The notes beneath the pieces are model-generated. The model searched no databases and was not told the origin of the DNA. It was given only the letters and a program-made list of their open reading frames with translations. The position numbers were made by a program, and so were the translations under genes. A stretch of DNA of 7,603 nucleotides from Chitinilyticum litopenaei DSM 21440 (GTDB lineage Bacteria; Pseudomonadota; Gammaproteobacteria; Burkholderiales; Chitinibacteraceae), in assembly GCF_000428145.1 (NCBI RefSeq), contig NZ_ATZJ01000069.1, forward strand, positions 1-7,603, written 5' to 3'. Below, piece after piece: positions 1 through 5,673 of this stretch (position 1 is the first letter of the stretch; the number at the start of each line of letters is the position of its first letter).

Positions 1-262
1 GTTGCGTAACTATGGCATGACGGCGTCGATGAGTCGCAAGGGCAACTGCTGGGACAATGCGCCGATGGAGAGTTTTTTCAACAGCCTGAAAAACGAGCGC
101 GTGTTCCACCGGCGCTACGCGACCCGGTCGGCAGCCAAGGCAGATCTCTTTGATTACATCGAGGTGTTTTACAATCGCAAGCGCCGGCATTCGTCGCTGA
201 ATTACGAATCACCGGCAACCCATTACGCAGCCTGGCTGGAGCGAGAAAAGCTGGCCGCATAA
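1..262 (+). CDS. IS3-family transposase OrfB, C-terminal part (5' end outside window)
   Basis: Only the last 86 codons are present, with the first full codon at position 2. The segment is the end of the retroviral-integrase-like DDE core (rve superfamily) of an IS3-family OrfB. Visible are the SRKGNCWDNAPMES block, whose glutamate (residue 23 of the visible part) is the third catalytic acidic residue, and the FYNRKRRHSSLNYESP block that normally closes these proteins. The enzyme carries out strand transfer and is normally made as an OrfAB fusion by -1 frameshifting from an upstream orfA, which is not visible for this copy. The natural stop (TAA at 260-262) lies 37 bases from the IS end, so this end of the gene looks intact. 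Confidence 0.93.
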   Translation, partial: LRNYGMTASMSRKGNCWDNAPMESFFNSLKNERVFHRRYATRSAAKADLFDYIEVFYNRKRRHSSLNYESPATHYAAWLEREKLAA

Positions 263-265
263 CCG

Positions 266-1087
266 CTACCTTGGTAGCCGGAAAGCGCGGGTAACCTCAC
301 CGGTTTGGTCGTATACAAGAACGCGGTCAGGAAAAAAATGAAGCGTTTGACGACCAACACCAACAGCGACGGTTTCGATGTTCGTCTTGACGTATGGTGG
401 ATCTTCCTTACGAATCGAAGTGCTTCTCCGGCGGACAAGATCGCTTGCCCCTGCATGGTATTTTCGGTCATGCACTTTTCCTGATGCCTCGATGTGCCAT
501 GCCGACGTGCAATTAGCAAGTTGGCTCGCTGCCGCATGTAGTTTGGCGTAGGCTGCTTCCATATCGGTATCGAAGTCGTAAAAGAGCACTACGGTTTTTT
601 GTAAGGCATCTCGAATATACGCTGCATATGTTCCAGTAGCGGTGATGATTGCGAATATACCTACGACCCAAGCGGGCCAGCCTAAAGAGACTCCAAAACC
701 AAACATCACAACGGCAGCAATCCCAACGAAAGGCCAAAGACGAGCCTTTGAACGCTTTCGATTTAATTCATCTAGAAGTTCTCGGGATGACGAATCGACA
801 ATATGAGAAACATCGGCAGATTCGATTTGCTCCAACGGTGCGTGAGTTCCTGACGGTATTTCAGGAACAGAAGTTGGATGAGGGTTTACTGGTGGACAAC
901 GGGGTGAAGATGATGGTGGAAGCGTAGCGCGATAGTAAAGGCCACCTCGCCCCATGTGGACGTAGTTCCCTCGTGGGCCAACACCAAAGCGAAGGCCTGT
1001 TACACCAGCCGAAACGCCGACTCCTGATTTAGAAAGATTGAATCGCAGCGGCCCAACGCTGATGCTCTTTCTCAGATAAAAGCTCAT
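266..1087 (-). pseudogene. DUF4236 membrane protein gene, 3' end cut off by the IS
   Basis: The product would be 273 residues. Residues 2-55 form a DUF4236 domain (MSFYLRKSISVGPLRFNLSKSG, then a glycine-rich VGPRGNYVHMGRGGLYYR segment), typical at the start of these uncharacterised proteins. A proline-rich linker (about 57-85), a charged stretch and two hydrophobic segments (about 118-136 and 138-157) follow. The ending RQTLHFFPDRVLVYD is a block that in the fuller family members I recall is followed by more protein. After T262 the frame crosses the IS boundary: codon 263 is a hybrid, and residues 264-273 (EVTRAFRLPR) plus the stop are IS sequence. I chose ATG at 1087 rather than 1102 because the domain starts with MSF and GGAG lies nine bases upstream. 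Function is unknown, and the truncated form may not work. It is less GC-rich than the genes from 1441 to 6666. Confidence 0.8.
270..299 (-). repeat. IS right terminal inverted repeat (IRR)
   Basis: Read inward from 299 on the minus strand, these 30 bases match the left end of the other IS (7317-7346) at 24 positions without gaps. The conserved blocks are TGAGGTT, CCGCG, CGG and TACCAAG. This places the right edge of the element precisely and shows the two IS fragments belong to the same or closely related elements. Confidence 0.85.
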
Positions 1088-1319
1088 TGTCAAAAGCTCC
1101 AAGGCGTTGCTTAAGTGGCAGAACGTGAATATACCCTCTTTCTAGATACTGACAAACAAAGCCGAGCACGAAGGTGTAGCCCCAAAACAATTCATCTACT
1201 TTGGAGAAAACCAGAATCTCCCCGCCGGAACCATGAACTTCCGCAAAGGCCCAACTCCAACCATTCCACTCCGACGCTAGCGCTATCAACCTCAAAATTT
1301 TGTCACTCAAGATCAGCAA
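1029..1319 (-). CDS. small hypothetical protein overlapping the DUF4236 gene start
   Basis: I do not recognise this 96-codon ORF. It lies directly upstream of the DUF4236 gene and overlaps its start by 59 bases, which would allow translational coupling. The sequence looks protein-like, with a middle rich in aromatic residues (ELFWGYTFVLGFVCQYLE) that could be a hydrophobic strand or weak membrane segment, and a charged helical end. Its only upstream start is a TTG at 1319, with no convincing ribosome binding site. A different frame starts at ATG 1339 (or 1371) and reads MAIRLKFADLE before a TGA that touches this ORF's beginning, so the true N-terminus may have been lost by a frameshift. It could also be a chance ORF. 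Confidence 0.4.
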   Translation of the reverse strand: MLILSDKILRLIALASEWNGWSWAFAEVHGSGGEILVFSKVDELFWGYTFVLGFVCQYLERGYIHVLPLKQRLGAFDNELLSEKEHQRWAAAIQSF

Positions 1320-1377
1320 ACTTCAGCCGTATTGCCATGTAACCAAAGCTGATCAATGCTCGCATGAGCATACCCAC

Positions 1378-1406
1378 AAAAAAACGGGCTGCAGCGCAGC
1401 CCGTTT
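1378..1406 (-). terminator. rho-independent terminator of the rtcB unit
   Basis: There is a perfect 11-bp stem (1382-1392 with 1396-1406, core ACGGGCTGC/GCAGCCCGT) with a three-base loop. On the minus strand it runs into seven consecutive T residues (positions 1384 down to 1378). It sits about 35 bases after the stop of the small ORF that follows rtcB, so it closes that transcript. On the plus strand the stem is followed only by TTTCCGTTT-like sequence, so any action in that direction would be weaker. Confidence 0.9.
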
Positions 1407-1440
1407 CCGTTTGATACCCGACTAGCACAATACCGCAGAG

Positions 1441-1629
1441 CTAGCCTTGCCGCCGGTTGCGCGCGGGCTGGCGGCCGCCGTACAGACTGTCGTCCTGCGG
1501 GTTGTCGCGCAGTTGCTGCTGCAGCGCCTGCCGTTCGCTGCGCCGCCGGGCGCGTTCGCTTTGCTCGTGCGCGCCGGCATTGCGCTGGCGGGCGGCCATG
1601 GCGTAGGGGTTGCGGGGTTTGAATGGCAT
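1441..1629 (-). CDS. small arginine/glutamine-rich protein coupled to rtcB
   Basis: This is a 62-residue protein of unknown function directly downstream of rtcB in the same transcript. Two ATGs are possible, at 1635 and 1629. The ribosome binding site GAGGGG, which overlaps the rtcB TGA, is one base from the first ATG and seven from the second, so I chose 1629 (MPFKPRNPYAMAARQRN...). The product has 13 arginines, 9 glutamines and only 6 acidic residues, with no cysteines, no signal peptide and no membrane segment. The middle (about 20-40) looks like a charged helix. Such a composition would suit binding of RNA or ribosomes, but that is inference. The 11-base gap from the rtcB stop and the shared terminator support a two-gene operon. 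It is short enough that a chance ORF cannot be excluded. Confidence 0.6.
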   Translation of the reverse strand: MPFKPRNPYAMAARQRNAGAHEQSERARRRSERQALQQQLRDNPQDDSLYGGRQPARNRRQG

Positions 1630-1640
1630 GATCATTCCCC

Positions 1641-2849
1641 TCAGCCCTTGATGCAGACGACTTGCTTGAGCGTGTGCACGACTTCAACCAGATCGGTCTG
1701 GTGCGCCATCACCGCATCGATGTCCTTGTACGCGGCCGGGATCTCGTCGACCACGCCCCCGTCCTTGCGACACTCGACGCCCTCGGTCTGGCTGGCCAGG
1801 TCGAAGCGGTTGAAGCGCCGTTTCGCCTCGCTGCGGCTCATTTTCCGCCCCGCGCCGTGGCTGCACGAGCAGAACGATTCGGCGTTGCCCAGCCCGCGCA
1901 CGATGTAGCTCTTTGCCCCCATGCTGCCGGGGATGATGCCGAGCTGCCCTTCGTGCGCGGCGATCGCGCCCTTGCGGGTGACGAAGAGATCGGCGCCGAA
2001 GTGCCGCTCGCGCGCCACGTAGTTGTGGTGGCAGTTGATCGCCTCGTCGGTCAGCGTGAACACCGGCAAATGCGGGCGGATCGCTTCGACGACGCGGCGC
2101 ATCATTTCGCGGCGGTTGACCAGCGCGTAGTCCTGCGCCCACTCGACCGCATCGACATAGTCGTCGAACAGCGCGGAGCCGGCGGCGAAATACGCCAGAT
2201 CCTTGTCCGGCAGGTGCTGCTGGTGCCGGCGCATGTCCTTCTGCGCCGCGGAAATGAAGTAGCGGCCGATCACATTGCCGGTGCCGCGGCTGCCCGAGTG
2301 CAGCATGATCCACACGCGCTGGTCTTCGTCCAGGCACAGCTCGATGAAGTGGTTGCCGCCGCCCAGCGTGCCGATCTGGCAGATCCAGGTCTGCGCGAAC
2401 TGGCGCTGCATTTTCATCAGGCCGGGATGCTTGCCGACCAGCACGTCGAGGCGATCGTTCAGCGGCCTTGCCACGCGCTGCATGGCGCCACCGCGCACCT
2501 TGCTCCAGTCATGCTGGTTGAAACCGACCGGCACCTCGGCCTCGATGGCCGAGCGGATGCGGGCAAGCGAGTCGGGCAGATCGCTGGCGGTGAGCGAAGT
2601 ACGCACCGCGTTCATGCCGCAACCGATGTCGACGCCGACAGCGGCCGGGATGATGGCGTCACGCGTCGGAATCACCGAGCCGACGGTGGCACCGATTCCC
2701 AGATGCACGTCCGGCATCGCGGCGATGTGGCCGTGCACAATGGGTAGTTGCGCGGTGTTGAGCAGTTGATTGAGGGCATCGGGCGCGATGTCGTCGGTCC
2801 AGATCTTGACCGGCACGCGCCCCTTGTTGAGTTGTTGTACGACTGGCAT
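1641..2849 (-). CDS. rtcB: RNA-splicing ligase RtcB (GTP/Mn-dependent)
   Basis: At 402 residues this is a full-length RtcB, close in size to the E. coli enzyme. The family joins RNA 2',3'-cyclic phosphate or 3'-phosphate ends to 5'-OH ends using GTP and Mn2+, through a GMP attached to a histidine, and acts in RNA repair in the cytoplasm. The metal and catalytic residues are all visible: D74 and C77 in GVDIGCGMNA, H167 in GGGNHFIE, H184 in LHSGSRGTG, the H274/H275 pair in NCHHNY, and the guanylylated histidine H331 in SHGAGRKMSR. ATG at 2849 is preceded by AGGA nine bases upstream, itself just past the T-tract of an upstream terminator. No rtcA (cyclase), rtcR (regulator) or prfH lies beside it; instead a small basic ORF follows. 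The upstream region looks like an attenuator (separate entries). Confidence 0.97.
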   Translation of the reverse strand: MPVVQQLNKGRVPVKIWTDDIAPDALNQLLNTAQLPIVHGHIAAMPDVHLGIGATVGSVIPTRDAIIPAAVGVDIGCGMNAVRTSLTASDLPDSLARIRSAIEAEVPVGFNQHDWSKVRGGAMQRVARPLNDRLDVLVGKHPGLMKMQRQFAQTWICQIGTLGGGNHFIELCLDEDQRVWIMLHSGSRGTGNVIGRYFISAAQKDMRRHQQHLPDKDLAYFAAGSALFDDYVDAVEWAQDYALVNRREMMRRVVEAIRPHLPVFTLTDEAINCHHNYVARERHFGADLFVTRKGAIAAHEGQLGIIPGSMGAKSYIVRGLGNAESFCSCSHGAGRKMSRSEAKRRFNRFDLASQTEGVECRKDGGVVDEIPAAYKDIDAVMAHQTDLVEVVHTLKQVVCIKG

Positions 2850-2864
2850 ACGGATGAATCCTGT

Positions 2865-2928
2865 AAAAACAAAAAGCCCCGGATGTGCTCGGAATCACCG
2901 CCAATGGGGATTCACGAAAACCGGGGCT
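2865..2928 (-). terminator. intrinsic terminator in the rtcB leader (attenuator)
   Basis: On the minus strand an 8-bp perfect stem AGCCCCGG/CCGGGGCT (2921-2928 with 2875-2882) encloses an inner GAATC/GATTC stem (2909-2913 with 2892-2896). It is followed by TTTTTGTTTTT (2875 down to 2865). The T-tract ends only 15 bases before the rtcB ATG and two bases before its ribosome binding site. A terminator here means transcription from upstream is stopped or let through into rtcB under some condition, or that a small RNA ends here. The long interior loop makes it less compact than the terminator after the operon. Confidence 0.72.
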
Positions 2929-2960
2929 GGGCAGACTTGGGGTCTGCGGCAGGAGCCCGG
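2921..2960 (-). promoter_or_regulatory. candidate antiterminator stem-loop in rtcB leader
   Basis: The upstream half of the terminator (2921-2928) can pair instead with CCGGGCT read on the minus strand at 2960-2954. This gives a 5-bp stem, one bulged base and two more pairs, stacked on an inner perfect hairpin GCAGAC/GTCTGC (2931-2936 with 2942-2947, five-base loop). This fold and the terminator use the same bases and exclude each other, as in transcription attenuators. An adjoining perfect hairpin GGCGTG/CACGCC (2959-2964 with 2970-2975) shares two bases with the antiterminator and could compete with it. Inferred from base pairing by eye; folding energies were not computed. Confidence 0.5.
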
Positions 2961-3001
2961 CGTGCCAGTCACGCCGAACTCCGGGGGATTCGGGTGCTGT
3001 G

Positions 3002-3031
3002 CTAGCGGGTGTTCATCTCGAACTGGGTCAC
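3002..3031 (-). CDS. short leader ORF upstream of rtcB (MTQFEMNTR)
   Basis: A GTG-started ten-codon ORF (MTQFEMNTR then TAG) lies seven bases after an ideal ribosome binding site, AAGGAG (3044-3039). It is flanked by a perfect 7-bp hairpin upstream (3054-3071) and by the series of hairpins ending in the rtcB terminator downstream. Position and ribosome binding site fit a leader peptide whose translation could decide which downstream hairpin forms. The peptide has no run of one amino acid, so classical amino-acid attenuation is not suggested; stalling, or general ribosome availability, would be the alternatives. An internal in-frame ATG is codon 6. It could be coincidental within a structured non-coding RNA. 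Confidence 0.45.
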   Translation of the reverse strand: MTQFEMNTR

Positions 3032-3071
3032 GGCTTTTCTCCTTCTTCAAACAACGCGAGGTGACTCGCGT

Positions 3072-3537
3072 GACAGTTGCAATCGGCCTTGCGGCCACCA
3101 GGATTCAGGGCGGGCCTGAATGGGGCGCATTGTTGGCGGCGACCCGACACGGGGTCAAGCATGGCTGGCGATGCCTGTGGCAGCAGAACAACAGGCGTAC
3201 AGCGGGGAACTACGGGATAACCGCAATTACAACAAGGGTATATATACGCAACCAATACAGGCAAAAGGCTGCACGAAAATACCAATGCATGTATACAAGG
3301 CCGGGTTTTCCGGCATCCACGTCACAAGCTGCCGCCGTTGCCACGTTTGCCTGGCGCGGCGCAGGCACTTAGCATGGCACACCGCCCGCCAGCCTTGCTT
3401 ATCCACGCCTGGCGCCCGCAGCCGGAAATCCCGGAGGGAGCAGGAAATGGCGCTGCTCATGCCTGCACAGGGTGCCAGGCTGCAGCACGCACGAGCAGCG
3501 CCAGCCCCCTATCAACAGCAACCGCTATGAGGCCCCC
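3072..3537. other. divergent intergenic control region, rtcB unit / transporter
   Basis: There are about 470 bases without a convincing gene between the leftward rtcB leader and the rightward transporter. The left part holds the hairpins listed for the rtcB leader. The middle (3232-3300) is AT-rich and repeated: GTATATATAC (palindrome, 3238-3247), TGTATACA (palindrome, 3290-3297) and two copies of ACCAATRCA starting at 3251 and 3281, exactly 30 bases apart. On the minus strand TTGGTT and TGTAAT occur 16 bases apart near 3255-3228, a weak promoter candidate for rtcB. A small GCCGG/CCGGC hairpin lies at 3300-3314. From 3320 to 3537 I see nothing further except the transporter ribosome binding site. 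Confidence 0.4.
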
Positions 3538-5154
3538 ATGCTCTGGCAATGGTTTGACCGCAACATCCTTTCACTCGGGCGTGAGCTGCGCCTGTCCTAT
3601 CTGCCGCCGCTGCTGGTGTATCTGGCCTTCGGCATCCAGGGGCTGACCGGCATCGTCGGCACCTTTTACGTGAAGGAGCGCCTGGGCCTGTCGGCCGAGT
3701 TTCTGGCCGCGCTGGGCTTCTGGGTCGGCATCCCCTTTGCACTGAAAATGCCCATCGGCCATCTGGTCGATTTGCTGTGGCGCTTCAAGAGCGGGCTGAT
3801 TTATCTGGGCGCCGCGCTGCTGGCAGCCAGCCTCTTGATCATGGCCGCGCTGATTGGCGACCCGCAGGCCATGGCTGGCGTGATGAGCGTGAATGCCTGG
3901 TATGTGCTGGCCACGCTGCTGCTGCCCATCGGCTTCGTGCTGCAGGACGCGGTGGCCGACGCAATGACGGTCGAGGCCGTACCGCGCCACGCCGCCGACG
4001 GCACGCCACTGCCCGAAGCACAGATCAAGCTGATGCACACGACGATGCAGACGCTGGGCCGCGTGGCGGTCATCGGCGGCTCGGTGCTGGTGGCTGGCGT
4101 CAATGTCTGGCTGTTTGCCGGCAGCGAATCACTGGATGAAGCCGGCAAGACCGCGCTCTACCGGCAGGTGTATCTGCTCGCGCTGGTGATTCCGCTGATT
4201 TCGGTGCTGGGCGTCATCCTCAATGCGGCCTTGCAGCGCCGGCGCCTCGCCGCGCACCGCGCGCAGGGTCTCTCCGCTGCAGAAGCTCGCGCCCTGCTGA
4301 ACCATCAGGATGCGCCGGCCCGGCCGAACTGGTGGGTGCTCGGCGGCAGCCTGGCCTTTGTGGCGTTTACGCTGACGATGGGCCTGAACCAGCTGCGCTA
4401 TGGCCAGGAGGCCGTGTTTCTCGGCTCGCTGGCCATCATCGGCTTTCTGCTGTGGCGGCTGCTGCGCGAGCTTGAACCTCCCGCACGCGTGACGCTGCTG
4501 GGCACGGCGCTGGTGATCTTCATGTACCGCGCCACACCATCGGGCGGCGCCGGGGTGAGCTGGTGGATGATCGATGAACTGGGCTTTGATCCGGCCTTTC
4601 TTTCCAAACTGTCGCTGCTGGGCAGCTGCCTCACACTGGTGGGCATGTTCGTGTTCCGTCGCTTCATGGCCGAACGCCCGCTGTTCGTCGTCATCGCCTT
4701 TCTCACCATCGCCGGCACCGTGCTGAGCCTGCCGACGCTGGCGATGAGCTACGGCTTTCACGACTGGACGGCCGCGCACACCGGCGGCGTGGTCGACGCG
4801 CGCTTTATCGCCATCATCGACACGGCACTGGAGTCGCCGCTGGGGCAGATCGCCATGATTCCCATGCTGGCCTGGATCGCCAATTCGGCGCCCGCCCAGC
4901 TCAAGGCCACCTTCTTTGCCGTGATGGCCTCGTTCACCAATCTGGCGCTGTCGGCCAGCCAGCTCGGCACCAAATACCTGAACCAGATCTTCACACTGAG
5001 CCGCGAGGTGAAAGACCCGGCCAGCGGGCTGGTGCTCACCGCCGCCAACTACAGCGAACTGAGCCCGCTGCTGTGGACCGTCGGCGCACTCGGCCTGCTG
5101 CTGCCGGGCGCCGCGCTGCTGCTGGCGTGGAAGCTGAAACTGCGGAGTGCCTGA
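3538..5154 (+). CDS. BT1/folate-biopterin-transporter-like MFS membrane protein
   Basis: This is a 538-residue polytopic inner-membrane protein with about 12 hydrophobic segments (for example about 22-45, 57-75, 86-106, 119-137, 172-195, 208-230, 266-284, 292-308, 318-332, 358-374, 381-404, 508-532). Family marks are FGIQGLTG (31-38), KMPIGHLVDLL (70-80, the loop 2-3 region of major facilitator proteins) and DAVADAMTVE (137-146), which resembles the conserved D..vDA.vVE stretch of BT1 (folate-biopterin) transporters. The substrate cannot be read from the sequence. I chose ATG 3538 over an upstream GTG at 3472 because GAGG (3529-3532) is well spaced before it and the membrane protein begins cleanly at MLWQWFDRN. 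The stop overlaps the start of the acetyltransferase gene by one base. An AmpG-like permease is an alternative reading. Confidence 0.75.
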   Translation: MLWQWFDRNILSLGRELRLSYLPPLLVYLAFGIQGLTGIVGTFYVKERLGLSAEFLAALGFWVGIPFALKMPIGHLVDLLWRFKSGLIYLGAALLAASLLIMAALIGDPQAMAGVMSVNAWYVLATLLLPIGFVLQDAVADAMTVEAVPRHAADGTPLPEAQIKLMHTTMQTLGRVAVIGGSVLVAGVNVWLFAGSESLDEAGKTALYRQVYLLALVIPLISVLGVILNAALQRRRLAAHRAQGLSAAEARALLNHQDAPARPNWWVLGGSLAFVAFTLTMGLNQLRYGQEAVFLGSLAIIGFLLWRLLRELEPPARVTLLGTALVIFMYRATPSGGAGVSWWMIDELGFDPAFLSKLSLLGSCLTLVGMFVFRRFMAERPLFVVIAFLTIAGTVLSLPTLAMSYGFHDWTAAHTGGVVDARFIAIIDTALESPLGQIAMIPMLAWIANSAPAQLKATFFAVMASFTNLALSASQLGTKYLNQIFTLSREVKDPASGLVLTAANYSELSPLLWTVGALGLLLPGAALLLAWKLKLRSA

Positions 5155-5603
5155 TGACAGAGCCTATCCGCATCCGCCCGCCCGCGCCGGCAGAACTGCT
5201 CTGGCTCAGCGCGCTGACCCGGCAAAACATGCAGCCGTTTTACCGGCAGCATGCCAAGGAATGGGATGAGGCCGTGTTCCAGACCAGCCTGGCGCAAAGT
5301 TGCAACTTGCTCATGCTGCATCGGGAAGAATGCATTGGCGCGCTGCGCTATACCATCCAGCCGCCATTTCTTTACCTGAATGATCTGCAAGTCAGCCCCG
5401 GCTGGCAGCGTCGCGGTTACGGCAGGATGCTGCTCAGGCACGCCTTCTGCCTGGCTGCCGCGGCCGGGCTGAGCACGCTGCGCCTTGCGGTCTTCAAGAG
5501 CAATCCCGCCATCGCGCTTTACCACGAGCAGGGCTTTGCCATCGTGGGTGAGCATGGCAAGCTGTGGCGCATGGCCTGCTCCCTGCCAGAAGCTGACGAA
5601 TAA
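5154..5603 (+). CDS. GNAT-family N-acetyltransferase
   Basis: This 149-residue single-domain protein would use acetyl-CoA to acetylate an amine of an unknown acceptor in the cytoplasm. The acetyl-CoA pyrophosphate loop is clear as QRRGYG (85-90), preceded by the beta strand YLNDLQVSP (74-82). NPAIALYHEQGF (117-128) is the usual C-terminal motif. The length is typical for stand-alone GNAT enzymes. The ATG shares its A with the transporter's TGA (TGATG), and GGAG lies six bases upstream inside the transporter gene, so the two are translationally coupled and probably co-regulated. The acceptor might relate to whatever the transporter carries, but nothing in the sequence shows this. Confidence 0.9.
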   Translation: MTEPIRIRPPAPAELLWLSALTRQNMQPFYRQHAKEWDEAVFQTSLAQSCNLLMLHREECIGALRYTIQPPFLYLNDLQVSPGWQRRGYGRMLLRHAFCLAAAAGLSTLRLAVFKSNPAIALYHEQGFAIVGEHGKLWRMACSLPEADE

Positions 5604-5673
5604 AGTCACACTATCGAAACCGGAATGCGGTTTATGATCACTTCTGGACCTGACCAGGGAAGGAGGATCAAAA
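5604..5673 (+). promoter_or_regulatory. candidate promoter and stem-loop before the patatin gene
   Basis: The 70-base gap holds a perfect 6-bp hairpin AAACCG/CGGTTT (5617-5622 with 5628-5633). It is followed by TATGAT (5633-5638), a good -10 match, though no convincing -35 element is seen at 16-18 bases upstream. A strong AGGAGG (5661-5666) lies seven bases before the ATG. The hairpin lacks a T-tract, so it is not a clear terminator for the transporter-acetyltransferase pair, and read-through into the patatin gene is possible. Confidence 0.3.

Larger units (their letters stand above)
1..299 (+). mobile_element. IS3-family insertion sequence, right-end fragment
   Basis: This is the 3' part of an IS3-family element; its left part lies before the window. 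It holds the end of the OrfB transposase and then 37 bases ending in a terminal inverted repeat whose outermost bases, read inward on the minus strand, are TGAGGTT (299 down to 293). The boundary at 299 is set by comparison with the left end of a second element at 7317, which begins with the same TGAGGTT and continues to match. TGA...TCA ends are seen in several IS3-family elements. Host sequence starts at 300 inside a DUF4236 gene. The target duplication cannot be checked because the other end is missing. Confidence 0.88.
2865..3196 (-). ncRNA. candidate structured RNA / 5' leader upstream of rtcB
   Basis: About 330 bases with no convincing long coding frame contain a string of stem-loops. 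In minus-strand order they are 3196-3173 (GCCTGT/ACAGGC, 12-base loop), 3156-3141 (GACCC/GGGTC), 3121-3103 (7 bp, ATTCAGG/CCTGAAT), 3096-3085 (GGCC-GCAA-GGCC, a GNRA tetraloop on this strand), 3071-3054 (7 bp, ACGCGAG/CTCGCGT), 2993-2974 (CCGAA/TTCGG), 2975-2959, 2947-2931 and the terminator. The final T-tract gives the direction. This may be the rtcB leader or an independent RNA ending at the terminator. I do not recognise a tRNA, Y-RNA-like, 6S, SRP, tmRNA or RNase P RNA in it. Confidence 0.4.

Noticed and set aside
649..927. A 92-codon plus-strand frame within the DUF4236 gene
   Set aside because: It is antisense to a recognisable DUF4236 protein frame and has no ribosome binding site or recognisable domain.
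1662..2747. A 361-codon open frame on the plus strand opposite rtcB
   Set aside because: Its translation is low-complexity in Ala, Arg, Val and His with no domain, and it is exactly antisense to a complete RtcB with all catalytic residues. Long antisense frames are expected in GC-rich DNA.
2930..3040. A tRNA or tRNA-like gene suggested by GTTCGAGA on the minus strand
   Set aside because: The flanking bases do not make a T stem and no matching acceptor, D or anticodon arms could be placed.
3060..3200. A sigma-54 (-24/-12) promoter for rtcB as in RtcR-controlled operons
   Set aside because: TGGC and TTGC words occur on the minus strand near 3100-3078, but the GG to GC spacing is 6 or 14 bases rather than 10, and no rtcR gene is present in the window.
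2770..3530. Open frames of 60-200 codons in the rtcB/transporter gap on both strands
   Set aside because: They have unnatural composition, lack ribosome binding sites, and lie across the hairpins and terminator.
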